Assembly (NCBI GenBank): GCA_964020085.1
Contig: OZ026608.1
Span: forward strand, 5,632,890-5,696,889
DNA from: Micromussa lordhowensis
Lineage: Eukaryota; Cnidaria; Anthozoa; Scleractinia; Lobophylliidae
Length of the DNA stretch: 64,000 nt
Direction: 5' to 3'
Shown here: in pieces, positions 33,306-45,920 of the stretch
Numbering within the stretch: position 1 is the stretch's first letter
How the letters are laid out: each line of letters starts with the position of its first letter
Translations under genes and position numbers: made by a program
The notes under the pieces: model-generated
Told to the model about the DNA's origin: nothing
Database searches by the model: none
What the model saw: only the letters and a program-made list of their open reading frames with translations

Positions 33306-36300
33306 TGATTTTTTTTCAGGGTTCTTCTTTCCAATTGCTTAAATTGGAAAATTCACTGCGATGATCATTCTTCACTTTCGGAAATGGCCTATTCGGTATT
33401 ACTTAAGACATGTTATAACATACCATTGGGCCAATCAGATGCGAGTAAATCCACACGTCTTAAGGACCAAGCTTTTGTGCAAGATCTTAGTAGCAAGGTT
33501 ATACAAGCTCTTTGTCTCTACCAGCGATCACGTTCTATACAGTACAGGACCATCTGTATGCCGAAAAATCCTTTCTATTGTATAGATACGAGTGTTTACT
33601 GGAAAATATACACCTACATCCGGGACCCGAGTGGCGAATTTTCCAAAGCATCACTAGTAAGGATATTGAAGACGTCATTTCCCGCGGTGGCCTCATGGTT
33701 AGTGTGCTCGTCTCCGGAGCGAGCGGTCCGGGTTCGAGCCATGGCCGAGGACATTGTGTTGTGTTCTTGGGCAAGACACTTTACTCTCACAGTGCCGCTC
33801 TCCACCCAGGTGTATAAATGGGTACCGGCGAAATTATGCTGGGGGTAACCCTGCAATGGACTAGCATCCCATCCAGGGGGGGAGTAGAAATACTTGTAGT
33901 CGCTTCATGCTACGGAAACTGGGATAAGCTCCGGCCTTATGGGCCACTTGGCTCGAATACAGACTTCACCCTACTGTGACTGAGCTCCTTTAAATGCAAG
34001 GCATTTTATTTGATTTTCCCTTAGTCGGACGGCACTGTCACTATCCCAGTGAACCAAGACCATTACAAAGATGGCGTATACTACACAAACTACTACCAAG
34101 GACAAGAACAAGACGGCACAGTGCGAATACCAATCACAGTCAAGATACAGGAACAAACCAAAGCCAAAGCTAACAAGATACGCGTTGCCAGGGAGATGAA
34201 AAGAAGCGGAAGTATGAGACGGAGGCGAAGGGCCGCTGGAAGTAGAGGATATATCGTGGGCGCACGGTATTACAGTGGGAACTTGATGTTAAAGTCTGCT
34301 GACGGATATCGCACGCAGGGAAATCAGCGAGAGGTTGTTTTGAGGCAACGGCAAGACGGTTCAAAGGTATTTTTGAAATCATCATACAGAAAACACTAAA
34401 CAAGGAATTGATTTCCTTCTTGCCATCGACTTAAGGCGGGGGTAAACCCGAAAGCCGTATTTTGGCTGGGTATTATGTTTTTAATGCAAATATCTCGTTT
34501 ACGTTTCAAGCAATCAAGAATCTCTATGCTCATCTCACATAGCTATGTTTTGGGTTGTTTTGTAAATGTTTTGGTGATTTTTAGGTATATTTGGAGAGAA
34601 ATAGTTTTTCTCAAAGGATTAGTAAAATTGATGGAAATAGGAAATTTTGAGGAGATTTGTTGTTGTTTTAAAATTAGAGTTTGAAATTAAAAATTGGTAC
34701 ATACACTCCAAACAGTTGCCCAACAACCTGGGGTGCCATTGTGCGGTCGGGCAACTGTCTGGTGGTGTTCCATAACCCTTTTTTTCCCTTTCAACCTCTC
34801 TTTAAACTTACCAAAATTTCACTTAAATTCACATGTACCCCCGCCTTAATTAAGGCTAAAACACTTTTTATAATCTTCTTTTACCCAAGCTTTACTTAAC
34901 AATGAGTAATTCACTTCACTGTAAGAACGTTTTCAACATCGATATTCTCTGACTCCCCCATATATCTATAATTTTTTTAATTGTTCTTTTTTCTACTGCA
35001 ATTGAACATATCTATTGTAGCAATTAAGAGAAAAGATAATGTTAAAGAATTTTTAAATACAAGACATACTTAACTGTGAATAAAGGAAAGAACTATTTAC
35101 TTCCACACAGCAAAAACTCATTGATAAGCTATTAGAAGTATAAGATTGGGTTGGAAACTTCGCTCCATATTGAGTTATCCACCCTTCCTTATTTAATCAA
35201 GAAAAAGCCCCTCCACTCTCCCCTCTTTAGGAAACCTTGGATCCTCCCCCACAACCTGCTCAGACTTCTCAGCAAGAGCTAATGGCACATTTACCAAAAG
35301 TTGCCCAGAAGACTAAAAGGTTCTCTTTTATACTTAGTTTCTTGCTATTTTTTTCCCTTGAAGATTGCTAGCAATGAAATCGTGGTAAGACGCAGCAGTC
35401 AATCCACTGCTGCTTTTCCGATGCAAACAGTTCAGAGGATCCACGAGGGCCACAGAACAACAAGCCAAGCAGCTTCGGTTCGAGACGAAGGAGGAAAAAT
35501 GGTCATCACAGTCCACGCTGCGCCGCCTCAGGAACCAAGGTTTAACCTCAAGCAAGTTGGAGAAAATATGAGGCGTACATCTGAGATGCTGACCTCTGGC
35601 ACCTATCACGGAGGTACCTCAAATCATCGAGGTGTTTCCAACACCTCAGGGAATTACTACATATCCTCGACTTCCGGAGGTGGTGGAATGTCCGGTGCTC
35701 CTCGAGGGTACCTAACCACTTCCACGTCCGGTCGACAGGGGGGCCAGGGTACTTCGTATTACGTCACTGATCCCTCGGATTCCTTCGATCGACGTTCGGG
35801 AAGGTCCGGTTATCAAGGCGTTACTCGCGTTTACACCTCGAACGAAATGTCCAGCACTCCAACCATTGTACCTTACGAAGATAACATTCACCCAAGCCGA
35901 CGAGGAACACAGCTGAACGACTCGTTCATAGCTGATCCGTCAAGTATTTATGGGTTTTATGATGCACCTGGTGGAAGGATAATTGTTTCAGACCCTAAGT
36001 TGAATGCTCGTACTGGTTATGGAGAGAAATTCAATCTACGAGATCATGGTGGAATCTCCTCAGTGCAGTATGTGAACGGGGCTCGTCAAGGGACCAGAAT
36101 CATAAATGAAAAGTAAGTATACAGTGATCATACTGTAGAGAATTTTCATAAATTTTCAGCAGGCACTAAAAACGACGTGGCGATGATTTTTTGAAAAGGA
36201 AAAGAAGAGTATGTGAAAAATAACCTTATTTTTACCGTATGAAACATTGGTCCAGAACGTTTCAAAAACAAGATGAGTCCCAGTAGGAACACAATATAAC

Positions 36301-37474
36301 TCAGTCAAAAAAGATGTATTTGACAGGGACAACGGTTTAAAAAATCCAAATAAAATATACTTTTTAAGAGTTGAAACAAACTCTACCCTGAGGCGCGGAT
36401 CCACACCCGTTTCTACCCTTTTACGGAAGTCGGTCAGAGTTTTCAGAATTACAAAAAGGGGACTTCAGGGATAAAAACATCCAGAACATTTCCTAAGGGA
36501 GAATGACCCTGAACCCCTCTAGAAGGCACTCGTTGTTTCAGAGATCAGTCACCATTTATCCTAGCTCCGCGCCTGCCCAGGATTTAAACATAACTTGTTT
36601 GCTGGTGGTACTCATACTACAATAATTTATCATGATTTCTAAATCTCTTTTGCAGGATGAACTCCAACGGCCGATACAGATATGGCTCGTCTTGGAATTC
36701 TAAACAGCAGGTAAACAGTTTTTGTCCTTCAAAATCACCCTCATAAGGAAAGAAATTGAATTCCAGACCTTGCATGAAAAACAAACAAACAAACCCTCAA
36801 GTTTTCGGATGAATATCAGTATCTGGGCAACTGCGTACCTACCGTACCCCTCCCCTAACCCAACATGTTATAATAAGTTAATAAGTTAGTGTTACTGTTG
36901 GGTTAGGGGAGGGGTAGGTGCGCAATTGCCCAGATACTGATCCAAGTTTTCAATACAACGAAAAGTATGTTATTGGAAAGCTGATGTGTTCTTTATAGTC
37001 ACTTGATAATCTTAAATCTTATTGATATATACCTTGATAACCGTTCTTGAAATATTTCGATTGTCAGGATTTGAGGGTTGGGTATGCAGTAATTTTTCAA
37101 TAATTTTCACTGATGCTTTTTGTAAGAAATATCCCAACTCTGTCCAGGGTCCTTTCTTTCTGGCGCTCCAATCTAAGCTTGAGCACGCAATCTGTTTGAA
37201 AGAGCCTGGGGACGAGGTTGAAAAGTGGCAGGATGAATATCTGTTGCTGTATTCACGTCTTTTTGATAACTGGACTGACGAATTTCTAGGAAACATTTCT
37301 TAAAGTCAACCAGGCAATTTGATCGTTCGTGACATCAACATGTGCAATCAAGTTTCGCAACTAGAATTGAATGATCGGGCTAACTGTTACTATTCTATTT
37401 TTATCTTCTTTTAGGACACATTAAATGGACGGTCGATGGCTTGGGCTGTCGAGGAAGTTCGTCCAGATTTCTAA
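26365..37474 (+). CDS. Large charged repeat-rich protein, function unknown (10 exons)
   Basis: Exons are 26365-29751, 30223-30573, 31012-31259, 31696-31965, 33003-33048, 34025-34366, 35231-35319, 35372-36112, 36656-36710 and 37415-37474. All junctions are GT-AG and in phase, giving about 1862 residues. The ATG at 26365 follows an in-frame stop at 26326. No signal peptide or membrane segment is seen. Exon 1 is Ser/Arg/Glu-rich. It has four copies of a KLREDIAKLKAET unit (about residues 475-640), five copies of an 11-residue RRxxEAIPxPx unit (about 872-930), and a short coiled coil (LRKKVEQLKSKVDSL) near its end. Exon 3 has a duplicated W-N-x-[FY]-TAEDVDR motif. Exon 6 repeats DGTVxIP. The C-terminal part is Gly/Ser/Tyr-rich. 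I do not recognise the family. A cytoplasmic scaffold or cytoskeleton-associated protein is a guess. Confidence 0.75.
30026..30130. repeat. ACC/ACT trinucleotide-type repeat in an intron
   Basis: Imperfect CCACTA and CCACCA repeats lie in intron 1 of the large gene. The valine-rich frame on the other strand is an artefact of it. Confidence 0.8.
31992..32272. mobile_element. MITE in intron 4 of the large gene
   Basis: The ends ATTATCAGTTGAGTAAAGC and GCCTTACTCAACTGATAAT are complementary apart from one base. Similarity extends into CGACGAAGTTTT against GAACTTCTGTCG. The interior is not coding. Confidence 0.75.
32321..32490. mobile_element. Foldback MITE in intron 4 of the large gene
   Basis: ATCCCATAATACAGTTCATT with TTTGGGGGGTTATTTACAT on the left is mirrored by ATGTAAAGAACCCCCCAAAA and GCATTATGGGAT on the right. 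Confidence 0.8.
33270..33385 (+). mobile_element. tRNA-derived SINE fragment
   Basis: A T-arm-like B box (GGTTCGAATCC, within GGTCACGGGTTCGAATCC) is followed by a T-rich tail with short hairpins (AAGCCCTGA / TCAGGGTTCTT, AATTGCTTAAATTGGAAAAT). The A-box part is missing. Confidence 0.5.
33684..33975 (+). mobile_element. tRNA-derived SINE in intron 5 of the large gene
   Basis: A box GGTGGCCTCATGGTTAGTG and B box GGTTCGAGCC (33731-33740) are followed by a body containing CACCCAGGTGTATAAATGGG and GATAAGCTCCGGCCTTATG. The same body is at 53622-53935. Frames through it are not genes. Confidence 0.8.
36817..36939. mobile_element. Foldback MITE in intron 9 of the large gene
   Basis: CAGTATCTGGGCAACTGCG and CGCAATTGCCCAGATACTG are the outer ends. 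Inner arms CCCCTCCCCTAACCCAAC and complement enclose a short AT-rich loop. Confidence 0.85.
37022..37303. other. Unassigned ORF region in intron 9 of the large gene
   Basis: Open frames of over 90 codons exist on both strands. Neither has recognised domains or splice partners. An uncatalogued repeat is the more likely source. Confidence 0.3.
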
Positions 37475-39254
37475 AAATTAATCCGTAGTTATTATCAGGT
37501 AAAAATGCTTCCCATTAATTACAAGGTTGTGCCACATAGTTCGACATTACAGTTGAAGGCATTTCCTTCTAGGTCTCCTTCTTATAATTCCTGTTTTCTC
37601 AGTGTATTGTTCGTAACAAAAGTCACTTTTTTGTCTTCTGATTTAATATGTGCTAGTATATATTGATCAAAACCTTCTTTTCGATTTTCAGGAAGAAATC
37701 AAAAAAGAGAGTTAAAGGTTATTTTGGGCTGTTGGAGAGATCGTAGTTTGGGCTACAATATGAGATTGACTTATAAAAAAAGAAGAGAAAATAACTAACA
37801 TTACAAAGCTAATGTTCTTTATAATAATTTTATTGTCCAAAGCTGAGGAAAGGATCATAGGTCCCTGCGATAAGATGTTTCGTTTAGATCACCCTCGTTC
37901 TCGTGGCAGTGGTTTGGCTAAATTAACACTGGATCCTAGCACTGACTGCTAAGTAGCCTGGCAATAATGGAAATGTAATCAGAGCTATTCAATTTTTTAT
38001 TGGCACCCACAAAATAGGAATGTTTGGGTGATGGGGACGAAACAGTTTATTACGATGGCCTTAATGTAAATACAAGAGGTACAAAACACGAGTTAGGGAT
38101 ACGGTTATGCTGTGTTTCGTGCTATGAGATGTCAGTTTAGGAACTATGCAGATTATGTGGGATGTGGCTAAATGTTTTCAACAATTACTCAACATAACGA
38201 CACAAGCAAGCGCAAGACTCTGTAAATGACAAGGTGTAGTCACGGGAAAAATTAAGTTACTGTAGACTTTCACTGGCCAAGGAAGGACATTAGCCCCTGT
38301 ATAACACAACAAGAAAGGACAGAACTTGAGTACGAGAACCCCGTAAGTAAAATTAATGCAATGTCGTAATATTTAATTAGTTACCAGTCTTCAGGCCCGG
38401 ACATCCCGGACAAACAGTGTAACGCTGCAACTAATGTTGCAGGCAAAAAACATACCGTAGTATTTGCGTGACATTGCTAGAAAATTCTCAGTGTGAACGG
38501 AGCAAGACTTGAGCGCAATGAGGCAGTGGGTGTAAACAAGTCAATATTTTGCAAGCACTTTTAAATGCAGCGGAAAAAAGAATGGCATTGTGTCGATCAA
38601 AGAATCTTTGCGCTCAATGTTGCAGACAGATCGCACGCGTTGAAATTACCTCGCAAATAGTACACCTTTTTACGTCTTACGGATTCAGTGTAGACAAGTA
38701 CGATGTAGCAGCAGAGGCACGGTGGATACAAGTGCAAGGTTCAGTATAGTCAATGGGTACAACACCGCTTGTAATGATATTCACCTGTGTGTGTTCTAAG
38801 CCATTAGGCTGATATAGGCATCACACACAACACAAACTTCAGTTGACCGAGCTATACGCTTAGGTTGCATTGGTAGTTACCGATATAGTTTCACAAAAAG
38901 GACTTGTTTTGGAACTTAAGGCTCAAAGAAATAAATTTTCTTATCAATATGGTTTATTGTGGTAATATTTAAACTACTTGGAATGCTGGAGAAGGCTTGG
39001 GAATGATCCCAAAGCGTTATGTCGCCAATAAATAATACTATGGATTTGAAAATGCAGATCCATCATTTTCTTTTTTTTTTGCGAAATGACTAGTTATTGG
39101 CCCACCATGTTAAATGCTGATAGTGATAAATGATTAAGCATATTAAATTGATCGATGATCAAAACAAATGTTTGTTGTTGTTGCTGTAGCTGATGTTTGG
39201 TTGGTGTATCAGTTAAGGCTACCTCGTCCCCAGTCAACCGCGCGATAGTAAAAT
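37475..39254. other. 3' flank of the large gene; no further gene
   Basis: A possible 3' untranslated intron is seen: donor TTATCAG/GTAAAAA at about 37500 and acceptor TTCGATTTTCAG ending near 37691. The remainder has only a 66-codon chance frame (38549-38749) with no recognised domain. Confidence 0.4.
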
Positions 39255-39592
39255 ATATTTTTACGATAACTGCTGAAATTCTCGCGCGCTCATTGGCTAA
39301 TTTTTATCGTCAATATGCGGACAGACACATGAATTTGAAATTCGTGCGACGCGTCAGCGAGCGAGAGCGGGCAATTCGACCATTTGTTATCGTAAAAAAC
39401 AAATTGACGTCAGTTTTTAATGAGTCTGTCCTGTTATTGACAATGAATTTCGTCATCACATTGTCAAAGTAGTCTGCGGATCCACTCGGCTCTCGCCTCG
39501 TGGATCCACAGCTACTTTGACAATGTGATGACGAAATTTATGATCAATAACAGGACAGATGCATGAAAAACTGACGTCAATTTGTTAAATTG
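39255..39592 (-). mobile_element. Inverted-repeat element, copy 2
   Basis: This is the reverse complement of 19921-20265, including the GGATCCAC-centred hairpin with arms GAATTTCGTCATCACATTGT and complement. The encoded-looking peptide is the same false frame as in copy 1. Confidence 0.8.
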
Positions 39593-40714
39593 ATAACTAG
39601 TGAGCGCGGGCGCAAGGAATCATGGAAAGGAGAAGAAACGCTCTTTTGTCTCCTTCCCATCGCTCCCTGCGCTCGCGCTCCTCACTCGGTACCAGCTCCT
39701 CGTATCGACTTCTTGCTCACTTCCAGTCTCCCAATAGCCCCTTAGGCTAAGAAAAACATAAGAAAAGCCTGTAAAGGAGGCAGCAGTTAAGGTATGAAAA
39801 ACAAATTAGCTGGGTTTATTACTTGGCTTTAAATCAGAAAGCGAAATACACGGCATGATTTCATTAAACGAGACGTGTCATCTCTGCAAAAATGTGGTAT
39901 TAAATGAAATAATATTTCAATATACTCCATATTTCAAGACCAACTAAACAGTAAATAATGATTATATATTTGATCACGAAAGTTTTGTTCAGAACCAGGT
40001 TTTAGAAAGTGACTGTACTTTTACTCCTAGGATTTTTGCGTGTATCACAAAGGAATGAAACAAATCACGCCTGCATTGGTATTATTTGGGAGGCAAATAT
40101 CTACAAACGAACAAAAGAAAACATCCACTGATGGAGGACTAAGCCTGAAGAGTGTTCATTCTCCACTAATACTTTTGCAATATGAACTTTTAGACATTTG
40201 TTCGTCTTTCACCGGCACGCAGATTGTTTTAAACTTTCCCGTTCTTATTATTGCATCGTAACATTTAACCTGTTTCCTAGCTAGGAGTTCGCTTGTTAGT
40301 GATAGCAAAGTCTAGGGGACAAGTGAGTTACACAACAAAAAAATTGAGTTAAGTTGGCATGAACAATTTTCTAGCAATGCTTAAAAAATTACCCTGAGTC
40401 ATTCGATTCTCTAAATCGCAACTGGCTCTAGCAACGAATGAGGGAATCGAAAAGCTCCGAGTAAACATGCGCAGCACTTTCTTTTTCGGTTTACAGTAAA
40501 CACTCAGATTAGACAATATGCCTAAGCCGTGATAGGGTAGATTCGAGATATATGATTGTAATTATCTGTCCGTAGCTCATTTGTCAAATCAAGAGGTTTA
40601 TGTCATATAGCCAAGGCAACATTTACCCCTCCCCTTAAGCTGTAAGGGAAAGAAGAAGTTGTTTCACAGCACAAAACAAATTGGTTCCATATCCAGTTCA
40701 AAACAAAAGCGGAG
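39593..40714. other. Intergenic, no gene seen
   Basis: Only short chance ORFs are present. No recognised RNA or repeat beyond AT-rich tracts. Confidence 0.4.
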
Positions 40715-40749
40715 TCCGCAATATGGTCACGTGATACTAGTCAGCAGAT

Positions 40750-40783
<34 letters not shown>

Positions 40784-41275
40784 CGGATGTCCAATATCCT
40801 CAAAGAAGGACGCTATAAGCCATACATGTCTCTGTCCACACAGCGGTCAAACGCAAAAATCCAACGCCACTTCCGGTTTTCGCCGCCTCGAACTTCGTAA
40901 GAGTTTGAAGAGAAAACCTGCAAGACTTCTGTAGGAAAATGTTATAAAAATAGTACTGTGAGAGAAAATTACAAGCTGGGAGGACTTTAGGATGTCCATC
41001 ACTAAATGTCCTGGTCATATGCGAAGTTTAAAGCTTAACTTTTCAGCGACTGTCTTAACTTTGGGCTTGAAAGCGAAAATTTTCGAAAATTTAGACTTTG
41101 TCAAGCGAAATTTTTTGGGGAGAACTGCGCACGCGCGCCACGTTTGACCGCTGTGTGGTCTCTGTCAACCTATTAGCTGGAGTATGGCCGCCGTCTTGCG
41201 TACGCGCCCACGAGCAATACCGCTAGCCATGATAACCATGAGAAAATCAATTCATGGGTTTCCTTTTCTTTCCTA
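40715..41275 (-). repeat. Dispersed repeat, copy interrupted by a 320-bp element
   Basis: ATACCTTGTTTTGACAGGTG (40749 onward) and CTAGCCATGATAACCATGAG (41223 onward) match, in reverse orientation, 52215-52490 in a UBE3C intron. The copy here contains an extra 320 bp. Confidence 0.65.
40837..41156. mobile_element. 320-bp TIR element with 9-bp target duplication
   Basis: The ends CACACAGCGGTCAAACG and CGTTTGACCGCTGTGTG are exact complements in this part. The flanks GTCTCTGTC (40828-40836 and 41157-41165) are identical. A 9-bp duplication suggests a Mutator-like origin. The related repeat at 52215-52490 has no insert at the corresponding place. Confidence 0.75.
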
Positions 41276-44200
41276 TAGGGGTATAGGGCTCCGCTCCAGG
41301 AGCTCCGCTATAACATACCGTACCCAAAAAGCGCGCAAGGTATAAAGGATAGACTCAACCGATCTCAACTTGTCATTCTTTCGCATTCGAAAGTGACAAA
41401 AAAAAATTCAAAATAAAAAGTTGACCTACCTTCCTTTCTTTACCTTTCGTTTTCATTGTCACTCAAGGTCGCTCAATGTTCTCCACCTTGCACACTGTAA
41501 CATGTTCTGGTTTTATTTCCTAGGTGCCCCCTTGGGCAGACAACCAAGTCATCACAGTGTTCTCTTCTTTAGCTTACTTCCTGGCATCATAAATGATGTT
41601 TAGATCAGCGCTTCTGTATAGATTTCCTTTAAAACTAGTCACTCGACGATCCTACAGACTTCTCGTACTCTGAAGATACGCCTATGGCAACGTTTCCGGT
41701 GTGTCAAAGCCTCAAAACACATAGATGGACGTACCTTCCAGACCAAGATTTTCAATCATACAGTTGGCATGAAAGAACATCGGATCTGTGAACTGACAGT
41801 CATCTTGGTCTTAGGTAAGAAATTTTCTTTACTGGAATCTATTGGATGGCTTAACAGCCAAACCAGTCCTCGCGGAAATTTCTGTTTAGCTGGTTCTCTC
41901 TGTTCTTGCGATAACCCAGAACATTATAACTAAATCTCTTTCTCCAGGAAGACCTACATGTATCTTATCATCTGCATGTTGTTGACTGCCACTGTTTCCG
42001 TTGTCGCAGCGTCCATCTTGTTAACTGCTGTATCTTGTAATCAGCTCCATCTTTTTCTAAGCTCGTTCCACCTCATACACACAGGCCGCAATGAATTCCC
42101 GATGCACTCATACCCCTTGTCACCAGCAACTGAATCGAAACAGAACCGTCTTGTCATAGTTAATAGAGAGGAATGGTTATGAAACTCGACAAAGTCCTTT
42201 GTTGTATGTTTTTGTTCGCTTTTTTGGCCTTGACCCAGCACAAAACAAAATAGTTGTTTACTCCGTACTGAGGAACTAGCCAATATAAACGTGTTGGTTA
42301 CGTAATTCATGCATAGTGTATGAGCACAAAACAAAAGATTGTGCAGGGTCGTGGACCTTCGAACATAAATCTTGGCATTTTTGTTTGTTCCTTTGATGTT
42401 TTCCGGGCTTCCTAACCAGTCCCCTCTATTAACTATGGTCTTATCATGGTTGTGGCTCTGGTTAGATTAAGTTGTCCGCCGATCTCGAGCGCTGCTGTCG
42501 CCACATTCTCCGACTTTCCAAGTCTTGTCAAACTTTGTCGCAAGTTAGTCAAACTTTGCTAATCTTGAGAAGGTTTGTTTTCCAAACCTTCAAACAGCAA
42601 AAAATAATTGATTGTTCACCCTTCCACTTGATTTTCTTTTCTCATATTTTATCTCCATGCTTTAAGGATCGACATCCCGTTGTCTCCTGATAAACTTCCA
42701 AAGTTTCGCGTTCCTGTAGTATGTGTTTTTCTTTTTTATGCGTTGCTTTCGCTACGCACAACTTTCTTTCTTTCACATCCTTGAGTTAGGTCCAGGCAGT
42801 CGCGGAGATCACATCTTGCATGGGTAACTTCGCAAAATTTTCGCTCGCCGCAAGCGCAGGTCTGAAGCGAACGATTTCCGTTTGAGACTCAAACTTTTCT
42901 TTGTGACAGCAACAAAAGATTTGAAACGCGCGTGCAAAAATCAGCCAATAGGAATCGTTCTACTTGTCATGCAAGCACGCGCGCAAAAAAAAATTAGCGC
43001 GCAGAGGCGCACGATTTGCGCAGGCGCACTGCTAGTTTGCAGACGCGAACGAATTCTGATGGAAACAATAAACTAGCAGATCTTCAAAATAATTGGTGCG
43101 TAAACCTTAATCCTCTCCCAAACAAAGTCATATTGAAATACCAACTTACAGAACGAGAGAATTAGAGAATGATCCCATGCTCTCTAATCTCGCTCCCAAA
43201 TCTTTGTCCCTAAGAGATACTGACCTTTGACAAAACCAAAATAGAGAAGTTTTACTTGCATCGTGTTATTATTTGTTATGTACTCACGTTTCTAAAACGT
43301 TGGGTTTTGAGCTGTGTTTCAACATTTTAGGTACATAATTCACATTTTAAAATGATGTTTAATTATGAAATGAGAAGTGCTAAATAACTCCCCTCCCCAC
43401 CCTATCCCAACTCAGATTATGCAAAGAATGGTGAAGAGCCAGCACAAGGAATAGTGAAAGAGATTTTTTTTTTGATAAATCGGCACAGAAAGAGCACTGT
43501 ATTATTGTTCGCTTGACATCAGTAATCTCCCACCCTCAACCTAATTAGGAAGGAGACTGATGCCCGACATTTGTCACATTTCAGGCTGTTACTGTCATCA
43601 ATCATCATCGTCATCATCATTCCTCGTCACGCCATCGGAAGCATAAGGCCTTAAAGTCAATTTGGTAATAAAGCTTGAGTTGTTGTTGTAATGGTAAACT
43701 AGAAGTTCAAAAGCCACCACATGCAAATATCTACCTACTGGCTTTTTCTAACTATATCCTTGTAAGGGCATAAAGTTTGATAATTCATAAAATGAAATTC
43801 TGTAAAATGCAATTCATGTAATGACATGGCCATCAGATGTTGGGCAGAAGAAGCACACAATTTGAGACAAACAATACAAATCTACTGTTACTACATAATC
43901 AACACTTTACACATCTTTTTGTTCAATAAGTTAAAACCTTGCATTGCATATATATATATATTTCAGTTGCATGTATTTTGCACTATACCCATCCTCCCTA
44001 AAAAAATGCCTTGTTACAAGACTTGTTCAATGTGTGCATCCGTTAATAATTTACTTTATTTCATATACAATAAATAATTGTAGAAGCCCGCTGGAAAATT
44101 GTCAAGTTACATGTATGTGTTACTGGAATTGTCATGGAATGCTTTTCCAAATAAGACAGGCTGCACGACAGCAAGGCTTTTAGCCAGGATTTGAAAAGTG

Positions 44201-44355
44201 GGTTTCCAAAATGTGCGTTAGACCAGGGTCTGCTCAAATGGGTGAACGTGATTTATCTTTACAAGTGAAAATAACACGTTATCTTCCCAAGTGAAAAGAT
44301 CAATATTGCCATGGTTTCATAATAAATTGTGCCTTTCGCAGTAAAGTGATTTGGT
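41276..44355. other. Intergenic, no gene assigned
   Basis: A possible spliced transcript is hinted at by a donor (GGTCTTAG/GTAAGAAA near 41815) and an acceptor (TTTCTCCAG near 41948). Beyond them are only short frames: 74 codons at 41958-42182 and 64 codons at 42882-43076. ATC-type trinucleotides at about 43600-43622 and TGTTGTTGT at 43680 resemble a retroelement 3' end. No protein family is recognised. Confidence 0.35.
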
Positions 44356-45920
44356 ATTTACTCGGGCCCCGCAGGGGGTCCCGAGTCATAAAATGCAACC
44401 GTTTTCCTCGCCAAAAGGGGGGTCATGGTCCCAGGCGTTCCATGCGTGGACCGTGGAAACTGGGGACAAGACCTCGCTCTTTTTGAGTATTGCGGAGACT
44501 TTTTTGGCAAGAATCGCCGGCCTTATACTTAGATGTCACACACAAAGATGTCGATCATTTTCGGAAGGGGTCAGTCCACGAATTATAGTGCTTGAAAGAC
44601 AGCCAGGTAAGCAAACTTTACGCTTGAAACGTTCTCGTGAGATAACAGAGGCTTTCTTTTCCTCGGCTCTCAGCGCTTCGTGCCAGTAAAAAAAAATTAA
44701 AAGAAGAGGTTCGCGTCACAATAATACAAGAATACAAGAAAGCCTCTGGGACCAGGGTAACAACTGAGCCGATCGCGGAATGAGTCCAAACTACGAAAAT
44801 TCTGACCAAACAATACGGAGTCAACGACGGTATGTAGCTACGGCTGTTATTATTTGAACATGACAGTAAAACAAATCATATTGCAGTGAAACGAGCTAAA
44901 TACGAAAACGTTGTTGGAGACTCGTAACTTTAATATTAAAACATGCGACTTCTTTCTTTCACCGCGCAAAATATGTCGATCTCCAAATTTGGAAAGATAA
45001 ACCTTCGGTAACTTGAATGAAATATCGTACCTTCAAGTTAGTTGGCTTTCTAGTAAGGTGAAAAAAAAGATATCATTGTATGATTTTGGAGGCAAATTGC
45101 CCGGGAAAATTAGAACGGCTTCGATTGTGCGGGGAATTGTGCGGGATTAATGACGAACCAATGTTCTTGAAGTCCTAAGCAAAATCTGCATTGACGATAG
45201 GTTTGCCAATTCAATTTCTTTCACTAGTAGTTAAAAAATACTTAGCAGTCTTAGCAATCACTACTACTTCGAGGAAACTGTGTTTACTGTTAAATCATGT
45301 TGCGTGAGTGACATGGACTAGACGAGTAAGAAACCAAAATAAATAGCAAAACAGAATGTCTCATCTTCCCTTATAAATTAGTTTGTTTTTAAAGATACAC
45401 CTGCCTTAATTCAATAAAAATATGTAGCTTGAATATTTCTTTATAAACTAGTTAAGGGTCGCAAATTCTCGGAAGTTATCCGCGAAAAAACGCGCAACTT
45501 GAAAGTTTATGCGAATTCTGTTCGGTGTAATTTGACACCTTGTCGTTAGGCTGTTGTTTTATCTTTATCATGATTTGTGTGTAGCTGCACAATTCCAGAA
45601 ATTCACTCGGATCGCTGCGACCAGTAAATGAACTTCGTACAATTTTTACTAGCATGTACAATGTAATCGCCATAAGTTGTAAAAAGACCTGGAAAATCCT
45701 TTGCAATCCAGTTCTCCATAAATGTGTAGACAGCTGTGCTTGATTCTTGAACCAAACTGATTGAAACTCACAACTTGCGACTGGATTAGAAGGGTACCAG
45801 ACGAAACCACTAATGGATATACTGATGAATAATACAGTCGTGCTAAAATATCGTGATTCATTTATTTGTTTTTATATTTAGCGTCCAATACGCATATTCG
45901 TAGCGAGGCCCGAGTAAACG
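44356..45920. mobile_element. Probable 1.56 kb TIR element
   Basis: The left end TTTACTCGGGCCCCGC and the right end GCGAGGCCCGAGTAAA are inverted. A short hairpin, ACGCTCTTAGAGCGT, follows the right end. The interior has a 112-codon frame at 44351-44689 with no recognised domain. It may be a deletion derivative. Confidence 0.45.

Noticed and set aside
33384..33848. 154-codon ORF in an intron of the large gene
   Set aside because: It spans unique intron and a tRNA-derived SINE, and has no domain.
35301..35371. Continuous frame upstream of exon 8 of the large gene
   Set aside because: The frame differs from exon 7. The acceptor TTGCTAG ending at 35371 restores phase, so this segment is intron.
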